Source of the DNA: Clostridia bacterium
Lineage (GTDB): Bacteria; Bacillota; Clostridia; Christensenellales; Christensenellaceae
DNA length: 64,000 nucleotides
Assembly: GCA_017439085.1 (NCBI GenBank)
Contig: JAFRTU010000016.1
Location: forward strand, 1-64,000
Direction of reading: 5' to 3'
In this document: one piece after another, positions 47,221 to 55,944 of the stretch
How positions within the stretch are numbered: the first letter of the stretch is position 1
How the letters are laid out: each line of letters begins with the position of its first letter
The notes under the pieces: model-generated
The model's database searches: none
The model's input: the letters and a program-made list of their open reading frames with translations, nothing else
Told to the model about the DNA's origin: nothing
Program-made: the position numbers and the translations under genes

Positions 47221-48495
47221 TTATTCTACTCTAGTACCTTCAAGTGTATATGCTATGCCCTGAGCCTTCAGGGCTTTTATGAATTCATATTCCAGTTTTG
47301 CTTCCTTTATGTTCCTTGTGAGGTTTATCCTCAGCTTGTTCCCGAATGACACGACTCCGCAGTTGTTGTGCTGTGTGACCTGGGCTCCGAGGACGAAATC
47401 GAACCTCTCTATATAGGGCTCCATCTCGGAAGGCACCTTTACGTTTCCGAGATTCGAGCAGGTGAATGTCGCCTTAGTCTCCCCCACAAGTGAATAGACC
47501 AGTTTCATTATCATGTTCTTTATCGCAAGAGGCATTATCCTCACTATGAGATACTTCTCGCTCTTGACGTTGGCGGCTATCCTAGCCCTCATGTTTTTCG
47601 GAGTCACATCCAGCTTCATCTGGTAATGTACGCTCTGAAGGACCTCATCAAAGGTGTACTCCCCGAGTTTGGGATCGACTCCCGGAGTCACGAAGAGCAC
47701 GAAGTTCCTGAGCGTACTGCTCAAAAAGAGCTTCCTCAGGTTGACCGGTACCAGTATCTTCACGAATCTCTTCCCGTTTCCCTCCCTCTTCTGTATCTCA
47801 AGGGTCGACATTATGAACAGAGCTGTAAGATACTCAGTGATGGTGACCCCCTTCTCCCTGGTCCTTTTGAGCAGGTCGTTCACGTCAAGGGTCACGCACG
47901 TGAGGTCCAGATATCCCGATTCATTTATCTGTCCCTTTATATGATATGAGGAGGGCTCTTTCCTGCTCATCCTCACGTCTCCGCTGTATTTTAGGAAGCT
48001 GTCTTCAAGCTCCTCTTCAGGAGCCGCCACCTCGATATCCAGTACACCATCGGTATGGGGTATCTCGATTCCATACCTGAGTTCCAGATATCTCGAGACC
48101 ACGGTCTTCAGGAACACGAGGCCTCCGTTGCCGTCGGTCAGGGAGTGATATATCTCGAGCGCTATCCGCCTCCTGTAATAGAGCACGCGGAATGCGCATT
48201 TCCTTATGTCCTTGAACCTGATGTCGGCAAGAGGTGCATAAGTATCCATCCTCGCTCTCGGGAGGCTTTCCGTCTCCTCAAGATAATACCAGAAGAATCC
48301 CTTCCTTAGCCTTGCGGAAATGGAGGGGAACCTAGGCACTGTCTCCGTGACCGCCTGATTCAGCAGAAACGGATCTACCGGCTCCTTAAGCGTGGCGGAG
48401 ACTCTGAACATGTTGTTCCAGTTTCTCCGTCTTGCAGCCGGATAGATCTTTGCCGCATTATCCAGTTTCAGCCATTTGAGTTCTTTTTCTTCCAT
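47221..48495 (-). CDS. Condensation/alcohol-acetyltransferase-like protein
   Basis: A 424-residue protein with the HxxxDG motif of the chloramphenicol-acetyltransferase/condensation fold: HSLTDG, His117 and Asp121. The middle stretch GVTITEYLTALFIMSTLEIQ and the later FTCSNLGNVKVPSEM are also typical of stand-alone members. It probably transfers an acyl group to an alcohol or amine; the substrates are unknown. There is no carrier-protein domain. It lies 12 nt after an alpha/beta hydrolase, so acyl transfer and ester cleavage may act on related molecules. The Hpt remnant follows it in the same frame, right after its stop. Confidence 0.82.
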   Translation of the reverse strand: MEEKELKWLKLDNAAKIYPAARRRNWNNMFRVSATLKEPVDPFLLNQAVTETVPRFPSISARLRKGFFWYYLEETESLPRARMDTYAPLADIRFKDIRKCAFRVLYYRRRIALEIYHSLTDGNGGLVFLKTVVSRYLELRYGIEIPHTDGVLDIEVAAPEEELEDSFLKYSGDVRMSRKEPSSYHIKGQINESGYLDLTCVTLDVNDLLKRTREKGVTITEYLTALFIMSTLEIQKREGNGKRFVKILVPVNLRKLFLSSTLRNFVLFVTPGVDPKLGEYTFDEVLQSVHYQMKLDVTPKNMRARIAANVKSEKYLIVRIMPLAIKNMIMKLVYSLVGETKATFTCSNLGNVKVPSEMEPYIERFDFVLGAQVTQHNNCGVVSFGNKLRINLTRNIKEAKLEYEFIKALKAQGIAYTLEGTRVE

Positions 48496-48507
48496 CAGAT
48501 ATATCTT

Positions 48508-49398
48508 TCACCTGATGAGTTCATTTATGAATGAGCCCATCTTCCTGTAATCTTCCCTGGTTTCCTTCATGCCGTAAAGGAGATATGCATGCCACATGCC
48601 TTCCCTTATATAAAGCTCGCTCCTGTTTCCTCCGTCCCTGAGCCTCATGTCGAGGATCCTTGCGTCATCTGCCATCACCTCGTCTCCGCCTGAAAAGATG
48701 AGAGAAGGAGGCATGTCCTTCATCTCGAAGAGAGCGGGAGATACGCATCTGTCGTTCCTTCTCGTATCCTCATCGGCATACTGGGCGGCATAATAGTCGA
48801 GTCTCTCCTTTGAAAGGGTCGGATCCTTATCCCTGTTCAGAATATATGACGTGCCCGACTGAGTGAGGTCGACCCAGGGAGATATCGCCACTATGCCGGA
48901 GGGAAGGGGTCTTCCCTTATCCTTCAGCCTGTTCATGAGACAGTAGCAGAGACCGCCCCCTGCGGATTCCCCGCATATGATCATTTTCCGGGGATCATAT
49001 CCTCTTTCAAGGAGTCGCTCGTAGGCTTCCTCAACGTCGTCAAGAGCTGCCGGATACGGGTCTTCCGGAGCCAGGCGGTATCCTACCGCATATACGTCTA
49101 TATCGAACTTGCCTGATATCACTGAACCGAAACCGCGTGCGTATTCGAGGCTTCCCGCCACGTATCCTCCTCCGTGGAGGTACATTATGAGGCCTTTCCT
49201 GGCTTTCCTGTTGTGTATGAGGCATGCCCTGAAATGCTCCCCCGGGTCATCCGTTATAGTGAGCCCCTTCTTATGGGTCTTTAGCATTATCTCGCCCATC
49301 TTGTCCTGGCCCAGTCTCGAAGTCGGAATATCAAGCCTCTCCATGAACGGCTTTGTGAACTCAAGTTCTTTTCTCAGGATCTTTGTGGAGATCTTCAT
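48508..49398 (-). CDS. Hormone-sensitive-lipase-type alpha/beta hydrolase
   Basis: A 296-residue esterase of the HSL/alpha-beta hydrolase-3 family. It has the oxyanion-hole motif HGGG (His75-Gly78), YRLAPEDPYPAALDD, the nucleophile GESAGG with Ser145, an acid in SGGDEVMADD and a His in GMWHAYLL. It lacks a signal peptide. It is the first gene of the cluster with the acyltransferase and zinc-ribbon protein. A TATAAT at 49430-49425 (minus strand) is the likely -10 box. Confidence 0.9.
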   Translation of the reverse strand: MKISTKILRKELEFTKPFMERLDIPTSRLGQDKMGEIMLKTHKKGLTITDDPGEHFRACLIHNRKARKGLIMYLHGGGYVAGSLEYARGFGSVISGKFDIDVYAVGYRLAPEDPYPAALDDVEEAYERLLERGYDPRKMIICGESAGGGLCYCLMNRLKDKGRPLPSGIVAISPWVDLTQSGTSYILNRDKDPTLSKERLDYYAAQYADEDTRRNDRCVSPALFEMKDMPPSLIFSGGDEVMADDARILDMRLRDGGNRSELYIREGMWHAYLLYGMKETREDYRKMGSFINELIR

Positions 49399-49484
49399 GC
49401 GGTTTCTGTCCTTTCTTCTCTATCATTATACATTTTAAGGGAGAGGGATATATATAAATATGTACAAAGTGTGAATTAATATCG

Positions 49485-49513
49485 TTGACACCTATTTTTG
49501 CCAAACATATAAT
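49485..49513 (+). promoter_or_regulatory. Consensus sigma-A promoter of the ECF operon
   Basis: TTGACA (49485-49490), exactly 17 nt, and TATAAT (49508-49513): both boxes are perfect. Transcription should start near 49520. Confidence 0.92.
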
Positions 49514-49517
49514 TGAA

Positions 49518-49648
49518 TTGATCAGAATAGAAGGAAAGGGATGCAGAGGCTCGTTTAACATATCAGTCAATATATCCGGTATATGCTGAAGGAGCTATCA
49601 GGCGATCCCCTCCCAAGAGTCCCTCAGGACCTTTATTTTTTTGATCAG
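49518..49648 (+). ncRNA. Structured leader RNA, candidate riboswitch or attenuator
   Basis: The leader folds into nested pairings. GGGAT (49538-49542) pairs with ATCCC (49605-49609), GCTC (49549-49552) with GAGC (49592-49595), CAG (49564-49566) with CTG (49586-49588), and ATATA (49570-49574) with TATAT (49580-49584). It is followed by a short GTCC/GGAC stem (49619-49630) and the tract TTTATTTTTTT, which looks like a weak terminator. TTGATCAG occurs at both ends (49518-49525 and 49641-49648), and its self-complementary core could join them. It matches no riboswitch consensus I know, so class and ligand are open. Confidence 0.5.
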
Positions 49649-49688
49649 TTGGATTTTCTCATATACATATCATAAGGAGGACTTAATC

Positions 49689-50273
49689 ATGTCTGAGAAA
49701 AAATCGGTTGGTTCATTGATCCTCGGTAAGTGGAATACCAAGACTATCGTTGGCATAGCCATCGGAGCAGCTCTGTTCGCAGTGCTCATGAACTACGGCG
49801 GTATCAAGATCTTCACAAACACGTCTCTTACCACCGCAATGATAGTCGACGTCATCGTAGGAGCTCTGTTCGGACCTCTTCCGGCAGCTCTCACCGCTTT
49901 CCTCGGCAACTTCCTTGCCGACCTTATCGGAGGATGGGGATTCTGGTTCGACTGGTCCATCGGAAACGCTGTTCTCGGATTCTTCGTGGGACTCATTCCT
50001 GTTTATGCAAGGAAGTTCGATGAAGGAGTATTCGGCGTGAAGGAGATCATAATCTATGCGATCACCGTCATCGTCGGAAACATCGTTGCATTCGGTGCAG
50101 TCACACCTCTTCTCACCTATCTGTTCTACAGCCAGGAACTCACAATCACCTGGGGACAGGCTACCGCAGCCCTCATCGGAAACGCTTCCGTACAGCTGGT
50201 GCTCGGAATACCTCTCCTTCTGTTCCTTGCAAGCAGAAACAAGAAGAGCTCCAATCTCGCCAAGGAAGACTGA
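49689..50273 (+). CDS. ECF transporter S component, UPF0397-like
   Basis: A 194-residue membrane protein with about five to six hydrophobic segments. The stretch VGIAIGAALFAVLMNYGG, the FGPLPAALTAFLGNFLADLI block and the VFGVKEIIIYAITVIVGNIVAF block follow the UPF0397 pattern. Databases often name that family riboflavin ECF S component, but the substrate is not settled. The ATG at 49689 has a strong AAGGAGG; the frame's earlier ATG does not. Its stop overlaps the start of the ATPase gene (TGATG), so S, A and T form a dedicated transporter. Confidence 0.88.
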   Translation: MSEKKSVGSLILGKWNTKTIVGIAIGAALFAVLMNYGGIKIFTNTSLTTAMIVDVIVGALFGPLPAALTAFLGNFLADLIGGWGFWFDWSIGNAVLGFFVGLIPVYARKFDEGVFGVKEIIIYAITVIVGNIVAFGAVTPLLTYLFYSQELTITWGQATAALIGNASVQLVLGIPLLLFLASRNKKSSNLAKED

Positions 50274-51988
50274 TGATGGCAGAACCGATCATTACTTTCA
50301 CAGATTTTTCATTCCGCTACAAGTCCCAGACTGAGGATACCCTAAGACACATAGATCTCACGATCTATAAGGGAGAAAAGGTCCTCATCCTGGGACCCAG
50401 CGGGAGCGGAAAGTCGACTCTTGGAAACTGTATCAACGGACTGATACCTTTTTCATATGAGGGTGAGATTAAGGGATCGTGTATTGTCGCGGGTCTCGAG
50501 ACGAGAAAAGCGAGTCTTTTCAAACTGAGCAGTCACGTAGGAACTGTGCAGCAGGATTCTGATGCACAGTTCATAGGACTGTCGGTCGGGGAAGACATCG
50601 CTTTTTCTTTGGAGAACAATGCGGTCCCCCGCCCCGAGATGCTTGAACTCGTGGACAGGGCCGCCGAGATCGTCGACATGAGCGATCATCTTGCCCACGT
50701 CCCATATGATCTTTCCGGCGGACAGAAACAGAAAGTCGCACTCGGCGGCGTCCTCCACAACGACGTGCAGATACTTCTGTTCGACGAGCCCCTTGCAGCC
50801 CTTGACCCAACCATGGGGATGACGGCCGTTGATCTCATTGACAGGATACACAGGGAGCAGGACAAGACCGTCATAATAATCGAACACAGACTTGAAGATG
50901 TGCTGTACCGGCACGTCGACAGGATAATACTCATAGACGAAGGAAGGATAGCTCTCGATACCACTCCGGATGAGCTCCTCCGTTCCGATGTGTTGAAGGA
51001 GATGGGCATAAGAGAGCCCCTCTATATAAGCGCACTCAAAAATGCAGGAGTGGATCTTTCAGGTGTCTCCTCTCTTGAGGATGTCGAACATATGGATATA
51101 GAGCCCCTAAGGGACAGGATAGTGTCACACTTCTATGAGAACGAGCCTGATCTGGAGAAGCATGTCGCTTCGGGAGAAGTACTCGTAGAAGTGAAGGACG
51201 TTTCCTTCGATTACGGAAGTTCCTATCACCTTAATGACATGAATTTCACCATCAGAAAGGGTGAGAAGATCTCCATCATAGGAAAGAACGGTGCAGGCAA
51301 ATCCACCATGGCGAAGCTCCTCTGCGGGATCATCAGACCGAAAAAGGGAGAGATCACATTCAGAGGTCAGAACTGCATAGAGATGTCCATAAAGGAGATC
51401 GGCAACCATATCGGATACGTGATGCAGAACCCGAACCAGATGATAGCCAAGAACATCATCAGGGATGAGGTCGAACTCGCCATGAAGCTCAACGGGCGCT
51501 CAAAAGAAGAGACGGACAAAAACGTAGAGGAAGCCTTAAGAATGTGCGATCTCTACAGCATGAGGAACTGGCCGGTCTCAGTACTGAGCTACGGACAGAA
51601 GAAACGCGTCACCATAGCCTCGATACTCTGTCTCAAACCGGACATCCTGATAGTGGACGAACCCACTGCCGGTCAGGACTACAGGCATTATACCGAGATC
51701 ATGGGCTTCCTTGAGGAGCTTAACCGGGACTACGGGATCACCATCCTCTTCATAACCCACGATATGCACCTTGCCATAGAGTACACTGACAGATCCATAG
51801 TTTTCTCGGAAGGCAACATACTTGCAGATGACTATGTCTTCAGGGTGCTTTCCGACAGTGACATCATAAAAAGAGCAAATCTGAAACAGACCTCCCTTGT
51901 CACGCTTGCCGACAAGACAGGTCTTGATCCGGAAAAGTTCATTCAGGCTTTCATTCAGGAAGAGAGGAGGTCAAGAGCAAATGGATAA
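50273..51988 (+). CDS. ECF transporter ATPase, two fused ABC domains
   Basis: A 571-residue protein with two nucleotide-binding domains in tandem. Domain 1 has Walker A GPSGSGKST, signature LSGGQKQKV and Walker B LLFDEPLAALDP. Domain 2 (from about 300) has GKNGAGKST, the variant signature LSYGQKKRV and LIVDEPTAGQD. The fused layout resembles YkoD. It powers the S and T subunits encoded on either side, with overlapping start and stop codons at both ends. Two ATGs are adjacent at the start; either may be used. Confidence 0.96.
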   Translation: MMAEPIITFTDFSFRYKSQTEDTLRHIDLTIYKGEKVLILGPSGSGKSTLGNCINGLIPFSYEGEIKGSCIVAGLETRKASLFKLSSHVGTVQQDSDAQFIGLSVGEDIAFSLENNAVPRPEMLELVDRAAEIVDMSDHLAHVPYDLSGGQKQKVALGGVLHNDVQILLFDEPLAALDPTMGMTAVDLIDRIHREQDKTVIIIEHRLEDVLYRHVDRIILIDEGRIALDTTPDELLRSDVLKEMGIREPLYISALKNAGVDLSGVSSLEDVEHMDIEPLRDRIVSHFYENEPDLEKHVASGEVLVEVKDVSFDYGSSYHLNDMNFTIRKGEKISIIGKNGAGKSTMAKLLCGIIRPKKGEITFRGQNCIEMSIKEIGNHIGYVMQNPNQMIAKNIIRDEVELAMKLNGRSKEETDKNVEEALRMCDLYSMRNWPVSVLSYGQKKRVTIASILCLKPDILIVDEPTAGQDYRHYTEIMGFLEELNRDYGITILFITHDMHLAIEYTDRSIVFSEGNILADDYVFRVLSDSDIIKRANLKQTSLVTLADKTGLDPEKFIQAFIQEERRSRANG

Positions 51989-52835
51989 CAGACTGTTCAT
52001 CAATCTTAAGCCGGGCCCCACATTCCTTGACAGGCTCACCGGAAAGACCAAGGTGAGGCTCTTCTTCGTGCTCATCCTCCTTCTCATCGCAACATGGGAC
52101 ATAAGGCTTATCGCTCCTCTGTTCGTTCTGTCTATAATCGGGCTTGTTTCCATAAGACCGAATCCGAAGAAGATGACGGTGACTCTTGTAATAATCCTCA
52201 TAATGAACCTTTTCAATCTCCTCCTCATGTTCCTCGTGGAACCTGATTACGGAAGAGGAGTCGTCGGAGGTTCAAACGTCATTTTCAGATTCACAGACTT
52301 CTATATAGTTACGAAGGAGACCATGTGGTACTTCCTTGTGAGACTCATGAAGTTCATGGCGACATTCATATTCTCCCTGACCTTCATACAGTGCATCACC
52401 CCCTCGGAGATGGCGGCGGGACTGTACTCTGTAAAGGTGCCTTACAAGGTATGCACGATCGTTTCCCTTGCGTTCAGATACATTCCTGACATCACAAGGG
52501 ACTTCAACAACATAAGGATATCCATGCAGGCAAGAGGACTGGAGCTCGATGCGAAGAGAGTCGGCATTGGGACCCGTCTCAAACAGTATGTGCTCATACT
52601 CGCTCCTCTCGTCATCTCATCCTTCGACAGGGTCGGAATGATAGCAAATGCAATGGACTTAAGAGGCTTCGGCAAGCTGAAGAAGAGGACATACTATGCT
52701 GAGCATGAGGACGTTAAGGGAGACAGAATACTGGCTCCGATAATACTCCTGCTCCTGGCTCTGTTCCTCGTGATAGTGGTATGTCTCATTTTCTTCCCTC
52801 CCGCCTTTCAGGTATGGTGCCCATGGATAAAATGA
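51981..52835 (+). CDS. ECF transporter T component
   Basis: A 284-residue membrane protein with about five hydrophobic segments and the two cytosolic coupling motifs that bind the ATPase grooves, SMQARGLELDA and MDLRGFGKL (Ala/Leu-Arg-Gly). The start at 51981 overlaps the ATPase stop by eight bases and has GAGGAGG upstream. Its 3' end overlaps the likely start of the M20 peptidase gene. Confidence 0.93.
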   Translation: MDNRLFINLKPGPTFLDRLTGKTKVRLFFVLILLLIATWDIRLIAPLFVLSIIGLVSIRPNPKKMTVTLVIILIMNLFNLLLMFLVEPDYGRGVVGGSNVIFRFTDFYIVTKETMWYFLVRLMKFMATFIFSLTFIQCITPSEMAAGLYSVKVPYKVCTIVSLAFRYIPDITRDFNNIRISMQARGLELDAKRVGIGTRLKQYVLILAPLVISSFDRVGMIANAMDLRGFGKLKKRTYYAEHEDVKGDRILAPIILLLLALFLVIVVCLIFFPPAFQVWCPWIK

Positions 52836-54169
52836 CAGACAGACTCTGGGATGAATACGAAGAGGGTTTTCTTGAGCTTCTCCGCATCCCTTCGGTATAC
52901 GATGAAAAGACCGCGTCAAAGGAGATGCCCTTCGGCAGGTATTCCCATGACGCTCTTTTATATATGAAAAAGGTCCTTGAAAATGAGGGCTTCTCCGTGA
53001 CCATGTATGACGATGCGGTAATATCGGCAGAATACGGAGACGGTCCCGATGATGAAAGGATAGACATAGTCTCCCATCTCGATGTCGTGGAGCCGGGAGA
53101 AGGCTGGACCTATCCCCCGTTCGCAGCTGTGAAGAAGGACGGAAGGATCATAGCCAGAGGCTCACAGGACATGAAGAGCGGAGCGTGGCTGACATTCCTC
53201 GCCCTCAAACATCTGAAGAATACGGGGTATGTCCCAAATAGAAAGCTCCGCCTGGTATACGGCTCCGATGAGGAACGGACCATGGATGACATGAAGACAT
53301 ATGTCAGACATGCTGGTCTCCCTTCTTTTGCCTTCACTCCGGACAGCCAGTTCCCCCTGATAACGGGAGAAAAGGGTGCTCTAATGTGGGTGATGGAAGG
53401 CGACATGCCCTCAACTCTTCTCTCTATGGATGCAGGTATACAGTGCAATGTCATACCTCCTCACGCAGAAGCCGTCATACGTACTGATGATCTGAAAAAG
53501 GTGAAAAGCGTCATATCTTCCTTCTCCTGTGACGCTGTATGCGAAAAAGTACCGGAAGGCATCAGGATCACTGTAGGAGGTATCCCCGCCCATGCATCCA
53601 TGCCGGAGAGCGGGCACAGTGCCACCTCCGATCTTTTAAGGATAATCTCAGAAGTGACAGAAGATCCCCTCATCAGAAGGTTATACTGTTTCTTCTCCGA
53701 TCCGTATGGAAAAAACGGCGGTATGTACAGGGACATACCCCCTATGGGAAGGCTCACTCTGAATCCCGGTATAATGAAGGTCTCCAATGGAATGCTCTTC
53801 TCCCAGATAGACTGCAGATATCCCTACGGAGTCTCTTCTGAAGAGCTTACGGAGGTGTTCAGGAAAGCTTTCCCTGAGCTTGTCATCACCCTCCCTTATG
53901 ACGATCCCCCTACTCTCGTGGACGGATCTTCCCCCTTTGTGGCTGCCCTCAAGACAGCGTATGAGAAGATCACGGGAAAGAAATGCAGGGAGAACATATC
54001 GGGCGGAGTATCATATTCCAAGGTCTTCGGAAACTGTGTGAACTTCGGCTCCGTACCCGAGGATGAACCGTTCCTGGCCCACAGGACGGATGAATCTGCA
54101 GGGATATCAGGACTTAAGCAGTCTCTAAGTATCTACATAGAAGCCTTAATAAGGCTCTCTCAGGTTTGA
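52823..54169 (+). CDS. M20-family dipeptidase (Sapep/PepV-like)
   Basis: About 448 residues. Metal and catalytic motifs are SHLDVVEPGEGW (His and Asp), RGSQDMKSG (bridging Asp), GSDEER (catalytic Glu pair) and AHRTDE (last His). The insert after residue 180 and the IPAHASMPE segment match the Sapep/PepV group of dipeptidases and deacylases. The start is uncertain: ATGs at 52823 and 52832 are both possible, and either overlaps the T-component gene. Co-transcription with the transporter hints that it may process the imported compound, but this is inference. Confidence 0.88.
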   Translation: MDKMTDRLWDEYEEGFLELLRIPSVYDEKTASKEMPFGRYSHDALLYMKKVLENEGFSVTMYDDAVISAEYGDGPDDERIDIVSHLDVVEPGEGWTYPPFAAVKKDGRIIARGSQDMKSGAWLTFLALKHLKNTGYVPNRKLRLVYGSDEERTMDDMKTYVRHAGLPSFAFTPDSQFPLITGEKGALMWVMEGDMPSTLLSMDAGIQCNVIPPHAEAVIRTDDLKKVKSVISSFSCDAVCEKVPEGIRITVGGIPAHASMPESGHSATSDLLRIISEVTEDPLIRRLYCFFSDPYGKNGGMYRDIPPMGRLTLNPGIMKVSNGMLFSQIDCRYPYGVSSEELTEVFRKAFPELVITLPYDDPPTLVDGSSPFVAALKTAYEKITGKKCRENISGGVSYSKVFGNCVNFGSVPEDEPFLAHRTDESAGISGLKQSLSIYIEALIRLSQV

Positions 54170-54170
54170 C

Positions 54171-55010
54171 ATGAACAGGACAATACTTCTTCAGACAGAT
54201 TTTTCCCTCACATGGGGCGCTGTTGCATCCATGAAGGGAGTCATAAGGACTGTGGCACCGGAAGCCGTGACGGAGGACCTGTGCCATGACATCAGAAAAT
54301 TCGATCCCTGGGAAGCAAGCCTTTCCCTTAAGGCAGTACTTCCCTACTGGCCCGGCAACACGATAGTGGTCTCAGTAGTGGATCCTGGAGTCGGTACCGA
54401 AAGAAAGGCCTCCGCAGCTCTTCTCACGGACGGAAAGATAGTGATCACTCCAGACAACGGCACCCTCACCCATCTGAAGAACGAAGGTCTGATCCGGGAG
54501 ATACGCGAGATATATGAGGATATAGTATTCCCCTCCTCCGATGTTTCCGTGTTCCACGGAAGGGACATATTTGCATATGCCGCAGCACTCATCGCCTGCG
54601 GTAAGAAGACGTATGAAGATATAGGAAGGGAGTATCCCGTGTCTTCGATAGCCGAATGCACTGAATACCATACGCATCCAGTCATAGGTGAAAGAGCCAT
54701 AGACTGCTTCATCATGACGGGCAATGTCCATTTCGGAGGCATTGAATTCAACGTCACTAACGATGAATGGGACGGATTCTCGCCAAAGATACATGAGACC
54801 TTCATTCTTACGGTAACGCATTTAGGAGATACCGTATTCTCGGGGACTGTACCGTATGAAAAGTCTTTCGGATACGTTGAAGAGGGTGCTCCTGTACTCT
54901 ACAGGGGGTCTTCGGGATATCTCAGCCTCGATCTCAATCAGGGACACCTGATGAACAGATGCGGCATAGGAACGGGCCTTGGATGGACGGCCCATATAGA
55001 AAGGAAATGA
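54171..55010 (+). CDS. DUF62 SAM-cleaving enzyme (S-adenosylmethionine hydrolase type), copy 1
   Basis: A 279-residue member of the DUF62/SAM hydroxide adenosyltransferase family. It carries TDF near the N-terminus, VVDPGVGTERK with Asp71 and Arg78, PDNGTL, and FHGRD with His129. That is the Asp-Arg-His set known to activate water so that SAM gives adenosine and methionine. The residues of halogenating relatives are not expected with this set. It starts one base after the M20 stop. The next gene is a paralogue of exactly equal length. Confidence 0.92.
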   Translation: MNRTILLQTDFSLTWGAVASMKGVIRTVAPEAVTEDLCHDIRKFDPWEASLSLKAVLPYWPGNTIVVSVVDPGVGTERKASAALLTDGKIVITPDNGTLTHLKNEGLIREIREIYEDIVFPSSDVSVFHGRDIFAYAAALIACGKKTYEDIGREYPVSSIAECTEYHTHPVIGERAIDCFIMTGNVHFGGIEFNVTNDEWDGFSPKIHETFILTVTHLGDTVFSGTVPYEKSFGYVEEGAPVLYRGSSGYLSLDLNQGHLMNRCGIGTGLGWTAHIERK

Positions 55011-55013
55011 ATC

Positions 55014-55853
55014 ATGAACGGACTTCTTGTTTTCCAGAGCGACTTCGGACTGGTGGACGGCGCAGTGGCAGCCATGTACGGCGTGGCATTCTGTGTGGAT
55101 CCCGGCCTTACTATACATGACCTCACTCACAACATTCCTCCGTACGACATATTCGAAGCCAGCTACCGTCTGCTTCAGGCAGTGCCCTACTGGCCCGAAG
55201 GAACGGTATTCGTTACCGTGATAGACCCCGGAGTAGGCTCCAAGAGGAAGAGCCTGGTCGCGAGAACAGTAAAAGGACAGTACATAGTGAGTCCGGACAA
55301 CGGGTCCCTGAGCGACATAGCGAGGACCGTAGGCATCGACGAGGTAAGGGAGATCTCCGAATCCGTCGGAAGAAGACACGGTTCCGGAAGATCGAACACT
55401 TTCCACGGAAGAGACGTCTATGCTTATACCGGAGCTCTTCTTGCTTCTGGAAAGATCTCATTTGAGGAAGTGGGACCGGTATATGACAAGGACAAGATCG
55501 TGCTCCTCGAGGGCATACTGCCCCGTTACGAGGACGGCTCCATAACCGGAGAGATAACGACACTGGACATAAGGTTCGGAAGTCTTTGGACCAACATATC
55601 GATAGAGCTCTTCGAGAAGCTCGGAGCTGAACCCGGAACTCAGGTGGACGTTTCAATTTACAGGGACAGGACGAGGCTCTATCACTCCTTCGTGACCTAT
55701 GGCAAGACCTTTGCAGATGTGGAGATCGGAGAGCCCCTGCTCTACATCAATTCGATGGACCACATAGGACTGGCCATAAACCAGGGCAATTTCGCAAAGG
55801 CATACAACATAGGAACCAGAGATCCATGGCGGATAGTGCTGAGGAAGATCTGA
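55014..55853 (+). CDS. DUF62 SAM-cleaving enzyme (S-adenosylmethionine hydrolase type), copy 2
   Basis: A 279-residue paralogue of copy 1, three bases downstream. It has SDFGLVDGAVAAMYGV, VIDPGVGSKRK (Asp71, Arg78), PDNGSL and FHGRD (His131), so the catalytic set is complete. The residues around these motifs differ throughout, so the duplication is old and the two may differ in substrate or form a mixed trimer. The operon ends at a strong terminator. Confidence 0.92.
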   Translation: MNGLLVFQSDFGLVDGAVAAMYGVAFCVDPGLTIHDLTHNIPPYDIFEASYRLLQAVPYWPEGTVFVTVIDPGVGSKRKSLVARTVKGQYIVSPDNGSLSDIARTVGIDEVREISESVGRRHGSGRSNTFHGRDVYAYTGALLASGKISFEEVGPVYDKDKIVLLEGILPRYEDGSITGEITTLDIRFGSLWTNISIELFEKLGAEPGTQVDVSIYRDRTRLYHSFVTYGKTFADVEIGEPLLYINSMDHIGLAINQGNFAKAYNIGTRDPWRIVLRKI

Positions 55854-55870
55854 AACTTCTGCAGGTTAGA

Positions 55871-55906
55871 AAAAAGCTCTGTATCGCAGTACAGAGCTTT
55901 TTTTGT
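55871..55906. terminator. Terminator of the ECF/SAM-hydrolase operon
   Basis: AAAAAGCTCTGTA (55871-55883) pairs with TACAGAGCTTTTT (55890-55902), followed by further T. It can also act for the convergent gene on the minus strand. Confidence 0.95.
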
Positions 55907-55944
55907 TGTCCTTATTCCCTAACGGGATCCGCCGGCAACATCCG

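Noticed and set aside
49518..49650. Known lysine, TPP or FMN riboswitch upstream of the ECF operon
   Set aside because: Some short strings such as CAGAGGCTCG look alike, but the diagnostic conserved cores of these classes are missing. I keep it only as an unclassified structured leader.
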